Shown: positions 29,681 through 37,603 of the stretch, in pieces | Numbering within the stretch: the first letter of the stretch is position 1 | Layout of the letters: every line of letters begins with the position of its first letter | Origin: Candidatus Terraquivivens tikiterensis | GTDB taxonomy: Archaea > Thermoproteota > Nitrososphaeria_A > Caldarchaeales > Wolframiiraptoraceae | Reading direction: 5' to 3' | DNA length: 40,371 nt | Assembly: GCA_003056285.1 (NCBI GenBank) | Contig: NDWU01000015.1 | Span: forward strand, 1-40,371 | The notes under the pieces: generated by a model | Seen by the model: the letters and a program-made list of their open reading frames with translations, nothing else | The model's database searches: none | What the model was told of the DNA's origin: nothing | Translations under genes and position numbers: made by a program

Positions 29681-29990
29681 TTAGATCCAACGCGTAGGTA
29701 CGTCTCTTATAACTCGAAGTAAAGCGGCGAAGAGCACTAACGACTTAGCCGTGAACGCAGGGTTAGAGTAGACCCTTGTTAACGGCTTAACCTTAACTAA
29801 CCTGCTTACGGACGCCGTTCCAGGGCTCAGCTCTCCGGAAAATATCCTCTTCGCAACGTCATATGTGCTCTCTACCGTGTAGTCAGGACTGGCACCCTCA
29901 GGCACCTCTCTCGTAACAGCAAAACGCTTGGTTACGCCTCTCGAATGCCCTAACCCTACGCCTCAGCCTATCGGGTATATCATGCGGAAA
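29681..29990 (-). pseudogene. Possible frameshifted hypothetical protein (weakly SCP2-like)
   Basis: RFAVTREVPEGASPDYTVESTYDVAKRIFSGELSPGTASVSRLVKVKPLTRVYS follows HDIPDRLRRRVRAFERRNQ in another frame; no start codon joins them. Confidence 0.25.
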
Positions 29991-30104
29991 TGAATGGTTG
30001 ACGTAGCCCAAAAATGAATGCAATGAAACCTTGAGTAGAGGGCAGAGAATATCCCGGCTTCAGCCGTGTAAAACGTCGACGCTTATATGTTGGGCAAAAA
30101 TTGG

Positions 30105-30196
30105 CGCCGCGGGTCGGATTCGAACCGACGACCAACGGGTTAACAGCCTCAGCCCTCCATGAGGTCCGCTGCTCTACCGAGCTGAGCTACCGCGGC
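30105..30196 (-). tRNA. tRNA-Asn (GTT) with non-canonical anticodon-stem intron
   Basis: GCCGCGG...CCGCGGC-G acceptor. Removing ACCTCATGGAGGGCTGAG after position 30 gives GCGGG-CTGTTAA-CCCGT. T-arm GTCGG-TTCGAAT-CCGAC. Confidence 0.88.
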
Positions 30197-30233
30197 TTGT
30201 TTTCTAAAGTATAAACCGGGACGTTTTAAATTT

Positions 30234-31886
30234 TTAGCTCAAAGGTAACGAAACGTGCCTCGATTTGCTGTAGACCTCGAGGCTTCTCTTCCTCTCCAAC
30301 GCAGCCTTTATAAGACCTAAATAAACTGCCTCAGGCCTCCCTGGCCTCGATATAAATTCTGCATGGTACTGGGTTGCTATGAAGTAGGGATGGTTTGGTA
30401 ACTCGACGATCTCGACCCTCCGACCATCCTCTGACATGCCCGAGAATACCATGCCAGCTCTGTTTATCCTATCCCAGTACGCCGGGTTGACTTCATATCT
30501 ATGACGATGCCTTTGATACGTTATCCCAGAGTTGTAGAGCTTATGAGCGAGCGTTCCGGGTTTTATGATTATCTTCGATGCACCCAGCCTCATCGTGCCG
30601 CCTAAGTTTTCGAGCGAGCGTTGTTCCGGTAAAAGGTCCACGACAGGGTGGGGCGTGTCCGCCGATATCTCCGTGCTGTTTGCACCTTCAAGGCCGCAGA
30701 CGTTCCTTGCGTATTCGACGACCGAAAGCTGCATGCCTAGGCATATTCCGAGAAATGGTATTCCGTTTTCCCTAGAATATCTTATGGCGTTTATCTTGCC
30801 CTCAACGCCCCTATGACCGAAGCCGCCCGGTACCAGTACGCCGTCGTACCTACTAAGCATATCGACCCTTTCGGGTTTTGCCTCAAACTCTTCCGCATCC
30901 ACCCAGTCTATGATCGCCCTGACCCCCACGTAGGCAGCGGCATGCAACAGCGCCTCCCTTACGCTAACGTAAGAATCTATGAGCTTGGTGTACTTGCCGC
31001 AGACAGCGATCCTAACTTCCTCCTTTGCGTTCTTCATAGAAGAAACTATCTCGCTCCATTCCTTCAGCTTTGGCTGCCTCCAGCCCAAGTTAAGCCTGCT
31101 GGTTATGAAAACACCCATGCCTTGCTCCTCCAGTATCAGCGGCACCTCATACACGTACTCCACGTCGTAGGAGCAGAAAACAGCATTCTCTGGAAGCGTT
31201 CCGAACAGGGCTATCTTGCTCCTCGTTGCCCTATCTATTGGCCTCTCGCACCTAGCCACGATAGCGTCAGGCTGTATGCCTATCCTACGCAGCTCGTTTA
31301 CGCTATGCTGCAGCGCCTTGGTTTTGAACTCGTCCGTGGCCTTCAGTATGGGTACTAGGGCTACGTGGATGAAGAGCGTGTTCTCGAAGCCCTCTTCGAG
31401 GCGCATCTGCCTCGCGGCCTCTAAGAACGGCTGCCCCTCTATGTCGCCCGCTGTACCGCCGATCTCGACTATGGCTACGTCAACGCCATCCCTCTCCGCG
31501 GCCAGCCTTATCCTACGCTTAATCTCGTCCGTTATATGGGGAACGATTTGGACGCATTTTCCTAGGTAATCTCCCCGTCTTTCTCTCGTGATGACCTCCA
31601 GGTAAACCTGCCCGGTCGTGATGTTGTTGTTCTTTGAGAGCGTGATGTCCAGAAAACGCTCATACCAACCTATATCCAAGTCCGTCTCGCCACCGTCGTC
31701 GGTAACGAAAACCTCGCCGTGGGCGTAAGGATTCATCGTGCCGCTGTCGACGTTCAGGTAAGGGTCTATCTTGATGGCCGTTACCCTGTAGCCCCTTGCC
31801 TGCAAAACCTTACCGACGGAGGATACGACTATGCCCTTACCGACCGAGGATACTACGCCGCCCGTTACGAAAATGTATTTCGGCAC
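30234..31886 (-). CDS. pyrG: CTP synthase
   Basis: [76 protein letters not shown]; glutaminase GICLGMQ. GTG start at 31886 (VPKYIF). Confidence 0.98.
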   Translation of the reverse strand: MPKYIFVTGGVVSSVGKGIVVSSVGKVLQARGYRVTAIKIDPYLNVDSGTMNPYAHGEVFVTDDGGETDLDIGWYERFLDITLSKNNNITTGQVYLEVITRERRGDYLGKCVQIVPHITDEIKRRIRLAAERDGVDVAIVEIGGTAGDIEGQPFLEAARQMRLEEGFENTLFIHVALVPILKATDEFKTKALQHSVNELRRIGIQPDAIVARCERPIDRATRSKIALFGTLPENAVFCSYDVEYVYEVPLILEEQGMGVFITSRLNLGWRQPKLKEWSEIVSSMKNAKEEVRIAVCGKYTKLIDSYVSVREALLHAAAYVGVRAIIDWVDAEEFEAKPERVDMLSRYDGVLVPGGFGHRGVEGKINAIRYSRENGIPFLGICLGMQLSVVEYARNVCGLEGANSTEISADTPHPVVDLLPEQRSLENLGGTMRLGASKIIIKPGTLAHKLYNSGITYQRHRHRYEVNPAYWDRINRAGMVFSGMSEDGRRVEIVELPNHPYFIATQYHAEFISRPGRPEAVYLGLIKAALERKRSLEVYSKSRHVSLPLS

Positions 31887-31988
31887 AAAAATGATGACCC
31901 CGAGCTTAATATAAATGTTTACAAAAGAAAGGCTGGGCATTTTGCCTGCGACATCGTGTGAAACCTTTTTTGGCCAAAAAGCTTAATA

Positions 31989-32005
31989 GTTAGGCAGTGC
32001 CTAAC
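31989..32005. promoter_or_regulatory. Perfect inverted repeat, candidate DtxR-type operator
   Basis: GTTAGGCA-G-TGCCTAAC; overlaps the likely TATA/TSS region just upstream of the GTG at 32012. Confidence 0.75.
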
Positions 32006-32011
32006 ATTTTT

Positions 32012-32446
32012 GTGAGCAGAAACCTCAGTAAGGTTGAATCCTGTTATCTTAAGCGCATCTATACCTCAGTATTTGAAGACGGGAGACAGATTACGAGTGG
32101 GGACCTCGCCAGGATATTTAACGTAAGAACATCCTCGGCGATAGACGTTCTGAAAAAGCTGGAGAGAAAGAGGTACGTCAAAAAAGAAAGGTATGGGTAC
32201 GTCACGTTGACTAGGGTAGGTTACAACGTTGCCGTTGAACTTTTACACGCCCACAGGGTCTTTGAGGTCTTTTTCGTGAAGAATCTTGGGATGAGTTTCA
32301 GCGAAGCGTGTAGGGCAGCGGACGATGTTGACCATATATTCGACAGGGAGGTCGTAGCAAGGCTTTGCGTTTACCTTAAAAAACCCGAGAGGTGCTGCCA
32401 CGACCGTATCATAATCCATAAGGGTTGTGGGGCGAAGGGCAGGTGA
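32012..32446 (+). CDS. DtxR/MntR-family metal-dependent transcriptional regulator
   Basis: SKVESCYLKRIYTSVFEDGRQITSGDLARIFNVRTSSAIDVLKKLERKRYVKKERYGYVTLTRVGYNVAVELLHAHRVFEVFFVKNLGMS...ACRAADDVDHIFDREVVARL. Confidence 0.9.
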   Translation: MSRNLSKVESCYLKRIYTSVFEDGRQITSGDLARIFNVRTSSAIDVLKKLERKRYVKKERYGYVTLTRVGYNVAVELLHAHRVFEVFFVKNLGMSFSEACRAADDVDHIFDREVVARLCVYLKKPERCCHDRIIIHKGCGAKGR

Positions 32447-33441
32447 GCCTGAGGCCTATATTTTTAATATCCATCGCGATAGCTACGCTATTCTTTTCGG
32501 CACAAACTAACGCTTCCACGAGATTGCATGTCGTGGTATCTACGCCAACGCTTATACCTTTGGTCAAGTCTGTTGCAGGAGATTATGCTGACGTGACAAG
32601 CGTGGTCCCGTTCGGGACAGACCCGCATGAGTACCAGCTCGTTCCTAGGGATGTAGAAAAAATCTCTTACTCGGACCTACTAATCGTTACTGGTCATTTC
32701 GTGTGGGAGAAGGAGCTAGCCTCGCTTTCTAAGCACGGCTCAACCATTGATCTGTACGAGGCGCTGAGGGGAAAAATAAAGTTGCTTAAGCTTCCGAGTG
32801 GTGACGTAAATTTGCACGAATGGTGGCTTTCCCCGCACAATGCCAAGCTCGTCATAGACGAGTTGGCATCAAAATTGGCCGAGGTTGATGGGGATAACGC
32901 CAAAAACTATATGGCAAACGCAGAGAGGTCAGCGAGGGCCATAGATAAAATCGTAGCTGAAGTAGAAAGGACGTTAAGCGAAGGAGGTCTTGCAGGCGAC
33001 GTTGCGATCTGCTCAACACCAATCGAACAGTATCTAGTCGAAGAGTTCGGCATGCGTTGTAAGTTAATTTTAGCAGAAGAGGAGTTAACCGGCGTAAAAC
33101 CGTACGCTCTCGAGGACGCAAGGAAGATGCTTACCGAAGGTTCCCTTAGGGTTATCGTGGTGTCTGACATAAGCGAGGGGACGATTGGCGCGGACGTGGC
33201 AAGGAAGCTCGCCGATGAGACGAAAGCCTACCTTCTTAAGCTCCTCGTTATGCTAAACGATGGTTGGGATTATGAGACGCTCTTAGCCTACAACGCGGGC
33301 TTGGTTAGCAGCACGGTCCATGCTCCCAAGCTGAGCTCCGAGCCGAGCACATCCATGCCGGTACTCTTGATTTCTATACTATCCATCGCTGTGGCTCTTG
33401 AGGCATTGATCATATTGAGGTTAAAGGTGATGAGGTCATGA
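32443..33441 (+). CDS. Zn/Mn ABC transporter substrate-binding protein (ZnuA-like) with C-terminal TM anchor
   Basis: VVSTPTLIPLVKSVAGDYADVTSVVPFGTDPHEYQLVPRDVEKISYSDLLIVTGHFVWE; cluster A-1 type SBP. C-terminal hydrophobic MPVLLISILSIAVALEALIILRLK. Confidence 0.9.
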   Translation: MSLRPIFLISIAIATLFFSAQTNASTRLHVVVSTPTLIPLVKSVAGDYADVTSVVPFGTDPHEYQLVPRDVEKISYSDLLIVTGHFVWEKELASLSKHGSTIDLYEALRGKIKLLKLPSGDVNLHEWWLSPHNAKLVIDELASKLAEVDGDNAKNYMANAERSARAIDKIVAEVERTLSEGGLAGDVAICSTPIEQYLVEEFGMRCKLILAEEELTGVKPYALEDARKMLTEGSLRVIVVSDISEGTIGADVARKLADETKAYLLKLLVMLNDGWDYETLLAYNAGLVSSTVHAPKLSSEPSTSMPVLLISILSIAVALEALIILRLKVMRS

Positions 33442-34214
33442 ACTCCGTTGAGGCTTCAGGTTTAACCGTTAAGTTGAATGGTTTCGAGGTCCTGAGGGAC
33501 GTCAACCTATCTTTGAACCATCCCTCGTTCACAGCGATCATAGGGCCGAACGGCGCGGGCAAGACTACGCTCCTCAAAACAATCCTTGGACTCCTGAAGC
33601 CGCAAAGCGGAAGCATCAGGGTGATGGGTTTGGACCCGACGAAGGAGCCAAAAAAGGTTAGGTCTATGGTCGGTTACGTTCCGCAGAGAGACAGGGTATC
33701 CTTCTTTGTGCCGATGAGGGCAAAAGACGTCATCGCGATGTCGAGGCTCGTATGGAAAAGACCGCCCAGATGGGCGACAAAGCGCGATGAGGCTGCCGTG
33801 AAAAAGGTTGTTAGCATGGTGGGAATCGAAGAGATAGCTGATAGAAGGTTCGACGAGCTAAGTGGCGGACAGCAGCAAAAGGTTCTGATAGCAAGGGCCA
33901 TAGTTTCGGAACCCAGCATGTTGTTGCTCGACGAGCCTTTTAACGGCGTCGACGTAAGGAGCCAGTCCGAGATAATGAGCCTTCTAATGAGCCTTAGAGA
34001 AAAAGGCGTCTCCATCTTAATGGTCACGCACGACGTGAGCGACGTCATCCACATCATCGACAACCTCGTCCTATTGCATAGGACCGTCGTAGCCGCAGGG
34101 AAGCCGGAGGACGTCCTGAAGGAAGAGATCCTTAAAAGGGTTTACGGCGATAGGATCGGGGTTTACTCGCACGAGCCGTGCATAATGTTTGTGCCGAGAG
34201 ATTCGCATGGTTGA
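33438..34214 (+). CDS. Metal ABC transporter ATP-binding protein (ZnuC-like)
   Basis: IGPNGAGKTTLLKTILGLLKP, LSGGQQQKVLIARAI, LLLDEPFNGVD. Confidence 0.95.
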   Translation: MNSVEASGLTVKLNGFEVLRDVNLSLNHPSFTAIIGPNGAGKTTLLKTILGLLKPQSGSIRVMGLDPTKEPKKVRSMVGYVPQRDRVSFFVPMRAKDVIAMSRLVWKRPPRWATKRDEAAVKKVVSMVGIEEIADRRFDELSGGQQQKVLIARAIVSEPSMLLLDEPFNGVDVRSQSEIMSLLMSLREKGVSILMVTHDVSDVIHIIDNLVLLHRTVVAAGKPEDVLKEEILKRVYGDRIGVYSHEPCIMFVPRDSHG

Positions 34215-35034
34215 CCCCCTATCGCCTTTTTTGGTAAAGGCCTACGTTGCCATACTTCTCATGGCAGGGATATCCATAAGCGGCTCCGTATCAGTGCTGA
34301 GGGGAATCGCCTACATGCCAGCCGAGGCTGCCCATGCGGCTTTGGGCGGAGCAGCGCTGGGAATCTTGGTCTCTCATGTAACGAACATGACGTTAGACCC
34401 ATACGTAGTAGCGGCAATGTTCGCGAGCGTAACTACGCTTTTTGCGGGGTACGTGGGAAGGAGGGGTGGCCCAGAGGCTATCGCCGCCGCGCTCGCCGGT
34501 GCGCTTACGCTTGGTGTTTCCATCTACGCTTTCGTAAGGTACATCTTGCCCGCAAACCTAAGGGTCGTTCTGGATGGCTACCTTGTTGGCGACATACTAA
34601 TCCTGAAGGACTCGGAGATAGCCATGCTGTCCATCCTGACCATAGCTTACATGATTATTTTTACCCTGTTTTACAACGAGATAGTTTACGTGTGCTTCGA
34701 CCCAGAAGGTGCCGAGGCCATGGGTATGAACGTCTCGCTCTATGATTTTATGATATTTTTCTTGATAGGCTTGGCTGGTAGCGTGGCCACGAAGGCCGTT
34801 GGCAGCCTTCTCGTATATGCCCTCGTGATAGCGCCGGCCATAACGGCAAAGGAGCTCTCAGGAAGCGTCAGGGGAATGCTGGTGCTTACTTCGGCCATCA
34901 CACTCTTAGCAGGCTATGGGGGATTGGCGGTATCCCTCCTGTTCGACATGCCAAGCGGCGGCTCGATAGCGGTAGTCGCCAGCCTGACGTATGTCGGTAC
35001 GATGCTGGGCAAGAGGCTTTTCCAAAAGCGGTGA
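34207..35034 (+). CDS. Metal ABC transporter permease (ZnuB-like)
   Basis: GSVSVLRGIAYMPAEAAHAALGGAALGI...DPEGAEAMGMNV...KAVGSLLVYALVIAPAITA. Confidence 0.93.
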   Translation: MVDPLSPFLVKAYVAILLMAGISISGSVSVLRGIAYMPAEAAHAALGGAALGILVSHVTNMTLDPYVVAAMFASVTTLFAGYVGRRGGPEAIAAALAGALTLGVSIYAFVRYILPANLRVVLDGYLVGDILILKDSEIAMLSILTIAYMIIFTLFYNEIVYVCFDPEGAEAMGMNVSLYDFMIFFLIGLAGSVATKAVGSLLVYALVIAPAITAKELSGSVRGMLVLTSAITLLAGYGGLAVSLLFDMPSGGSIAVVASLTYVGTMLGKRLFQKR

Positions 35035-35078
35035 AGGTATAATTCAAGGCTTATTATTATGGTTGGGTAAGGGAAGAT

Positions 35079-35172
35079 GGGCCGGTAGCGTAGCGGAAGC
35101 GCGCCCGCCTCGCTCTTAAGGGCAAGGAGGAAACGCGGGAGGTCGCGGGTTCGAGTCCCGCCCGGTCCACCA
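35079..35172 (+). tRNA. tRNA-Ala (CGC), intron-containing, CCA encoded
   Basis: GGGCCGG/CCGGTCC acceptor with G3:U70; CCCGC-CTCGC [~19-nt insert TCTTAAGGGCAAGGAGGAA] AC-GCGGG; GCGGG-TTCGAGT-CCCGC T-arm; A-CCA. Confidence 0.9.
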
Positions 35173-35252
35173 ATTTTTTGCGGATTGTGTTACCTGGGAA
35201 CCCCACATTCTACGTCTACGCGAGTTTTAGATAATTAGATAAAATTTAAATA

Positions 35253-35269
35253 GTATACAAATTGTATAC
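35253..35269. promoter_or_regulatory. Perfect inverted repeat, candidate VapB operator
   Basis: GTATACAA-A-TTGTATAC, 5 bp before the vapB ATG and directly after an AT-rich TATA-like stretch. Confidence 0.75.
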
Positions 35270-35274
35270 CCGTC

Positions 35275-35505
35275 ATGAGTGAGGTCTTCTCCATTAGGAT
35301 ATCTAAGGACGTTAAAAAGAAAATGGAGTTACTTAAGGATGTTGTCGATTGGAACGAGGAGGTTAGACGTTTCATCGAGTCGCGGGTTGATGAATTCTAT
35401 AGATCTAGGGTCATAGAGGAGGTGAGGAGCGTCATCATGAAGCTGCCGGAAACGCCTAGGGGGTCTGTTACAAGGTATGTGAGGGAGGATCGTGATAGTT
35501 ATTGA
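35275..35505 (+). CDS. vapB: VapB-type antitoxin
   Basis: MSEVFSIRISKDVKKKMELLKDVVDWNEEVRRFIESRVDEFYRSRVIEEV; overlaps the vapC start. Confidence 0.8.
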   Translation: MSEVFSIRISKDVKKKMELLKDVVDWNEEVRRFIESRVDEFYRSRVIEEVRSVIMKLPETPRGSVTRYVREDRDSY

Positions 35506-35587
35506 TGCTTCGTCCTTAATCAAATATCTACTAAGGGAGGAGGGTTGGCGTCTAGTAGAGGGCAACCTCCTACAAGGAGCTTTAACC

Positions 35588-36766
35588 GTTGTGGGATTCA
35601 TAGACTTTCATCCCTTCCCCTCACCTCTACCGTTAGAGGTTCATGGAGGGCTTTCGGGGGCAACGGCGCTCCCCTCATCCTGAGCATGTTCAAACAGGCA
35701 ATTACATCCCTATCATCCTCATATCCGCATTCGCAACTTACTAGCCTATGCCCATTCGGTGCTAGTTTTCCACCACATACCGGGCATAGGCTCGAAGTAC
35801 CTTTAGGGTTGACGTAAATTACTGGTAATCCGTTTAATCTAGCCTTGTACTCGATGTAGAATTGGAGTTTCCTGAAGTTCCATGAATGTAACCTACGGTT
35901 CAGCCTTCTACCGTAGTCTATTCTTTTCCTTATTCCTTTCAAATCCTCCATAACTACACCCATCTTATGCTCACTGGCGAAACTTACAATCTTTTTCGAT
36001 ATCTTATGGCATTCATCCGCGGCTTTGTGCTTCCTCCTGCCAGAATACTTTTTCAACAACCTCTCTGCCGTCTTAGGCTTAAACTTACTCAGCTTTTGAA
36101 TGCTTCTGATAATGTTAAAGTATGTTGTATGAGTAGTTCTCAAGTTGCTTTCGATTTTTAGAATGTGTGGGTTTGAGCTTACGGCTGTGACATTGGACTC
36201 GTTTACATCTATCGCTATCCAGTCTTTCGGGTTAGTGAGGTCTACATCCTTCTTGAATGGTATGATGATTTTAGCCTCGTTTATTGTTACTTCACCTGTT
36301 TTGAGCTTGCCCTCCCTCCAAGCGTCTATAAACTTCCTCTGGTATTCACCATACTTTAAGTCTATGTAGAGGAATCTTCTAGGCTTAACTGAGATCCTAA
36401 TACTGTCGCCATAGAATTTGTATAGTTGCGGATCCAACTGCATGAAGAGCTTCCTTGCTTCAGGCTTGCCCTCCCTACTTCTCCGCCTATGGTTCTTGAG
36501 CATCGCCAAGGCTATCTTGCACGCTGAGTGGCAGAAATGCGTCGAGTAATCCCAGCGCTTCTTCCACTCCTCGTATACGCCCTTCCTAAGCCTAGCGTAA
36601 GATGTAATCTTCCTCCTATAGGCGTAGTCTATGCAAAAGTTGATCATATCCCTGAAGTCCTCTAAGAGCCTCCTGACCTCGCCGTTGATGCTATAGCTGA
36701 AAGGGACGCCTAAGATCACTTCCACATAAGAGTATACACTAAAACATCGGAAACTGCCGACTTACC
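35588..36766 (-). mobile_element. IS200/IS605-type TnpB-only element inserted in vapC
   Basis: 1179-bp insert between the vapC halves; contains only tnpB; boundary ambiguous by ACC microhomology; GGGAT/ATCCC hairpin near the right end. Confidence 0.8.
35598..36725 (-). CDS. tnpB: TnpB RNA-guided nuclease, apparently intact
   Basis: RuvC-I IAIDVNESNVTAVS, RuvC-II VVMEDLKGI, zinc finger CPVC...CECG, RuvC-III DDRDVIACLNML. Confidence 0.93.
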   Translation of the reverse strand: MEVILGVPFSYSINGEVRRLLEDFRDMINFCIDYAYRRKITSYARLRKGVYEEWKKRWDYSTHFCHSACKIALAMLKNHRRRSREGKPEARKLFMQLDPQLYKFYGDSIRISVKPRRFLYIDLKYGEYQRKFIDAWREGKLKTGEVTINEAKIIIPFKKDVDLTNPKDWIAIDVNESNVTAVSSNPHILKIESNLRTTHTTYFNIIRSIQKLSKFKPKTAERLLKKYSGRRKHKAADECHKISKKIVSFASEHKMGVVMEDLKGIRKRIDYGRRLNRRLHSWNFRKLQFYIEYKARLNGLPVIYVNPKGTSSLCPVCGGKLAPNGHRLVSCECGYEDDRDVIACLNMLRMRGAPLPPKALHEPLTVEVRGRDESL

Positions 36767-37189
36767 CTAGATCATGCGAGGAAAGAAGTTTTAAATGCTG
36801 TATGGAAGCATTACCCGATCAGCAAGGCGATCGGCAAGGAGCTGGCTATCGAGCTGCATGAGGCTTTCAAAAAGCTCGTGGACGCTAAAGTACTCATACT
36901 GGAAGATAAGGAAAAGTACGTCGAAAAAGCACTCGAGATATCGCTAACGCATGGCCTGACTTTCTACGATTCTCTATACGTATCTCAAGCGTTGAAATGG
37001 GGAAAACTATTGACGAGTGACAGATTACAAAAACAAGTAGCAGAGAGGATGAATGTAGAAACGATCTTCATAGAATAGAAAGGCTATCTGGGCAATGTGC
37101 GCTTGGATAGAGGAACGATGTTAGCTTAAACAAGCAGTAGGAGCCGCAGGATCCCTCTTACGATATCTACCGGAACAGGAAGTATAATC

Positions 37190-37480
37190 ACGTTAACATG
37201 AGCATCATTTTGGCGGCATGCCTTTTATGTTGCACACGGTAAAGAAATTGTAAAAGGGCTATAGTCCAGCTTATCCAAATCCAATCGATACCATGGATTC
37301 GTATCTACCATCGTCAACGATTTGTTACAGCATACCATTAGGGCTTTCTTCAGCGATTCCAGGGCAGTTTGTATGAAGCTTCCAGGCAGACCGTAATATC
37401 CTCTAAGCTCAGGCCGGTCGCGAAGAGAACGATGGCATAGACACTATCAAAAGGAGCGGCTATCGAAGCCTGAATAGCTA
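37190..37480 (-). pseudogene. Degraded transposase remnant (IS6-like)
   Basis: Minus-strand GSFIQTALESLKKALMVCCNKSLTMVDTNPWYRLDLDKLDYSPF resembles the 'VDxxPWYxxAL..L' region of archaeal IS6-like transposases; stops in flanking frames. Confidence 0.35.
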
Positions 37481-37603
37481 AGGACGGCGCTCGCTAGATG
37501 ATCGGATACATGCACCGTTGGGGAGGACAAGCGAGGCCAAAGACCCAGCGAGAAAAGCTTGGGTAGAAATTGTGCAAAAGTTTAATTTCAGGTCAAGATA
37601 GGA

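Larger units (their letters stand above)
35492..37078 (+). pseudogene. vapC: VapC PIN-domain toxin interrupted by a TnpB element
   Basis: Exon-like halves 35492-35587 (MIVIDASSLIKYLLREEGWRLVEGNLLQGALT) and 36767-37078 (LDHARKEVLNAVWKHY...TFYDSLYVSQALKWGKLLTSDRLQKQ...IFIE*) are in frame when joined. Confidence 0.88.

Noticed and set aside
30105-30196. Reading the Asn tRNA as a Met tRNA using the CAT in CCTCATGG
   Set aside because: It would put C at position 33 and gives no pairing anticodon stem; CTGTTAA with the 18-nt intron removed fits all positions.
30565-31961. Several plus-strand ORFs across CTP synthase
   Set aside because: All are antisense shadows of the strongly supported pyrG frame.
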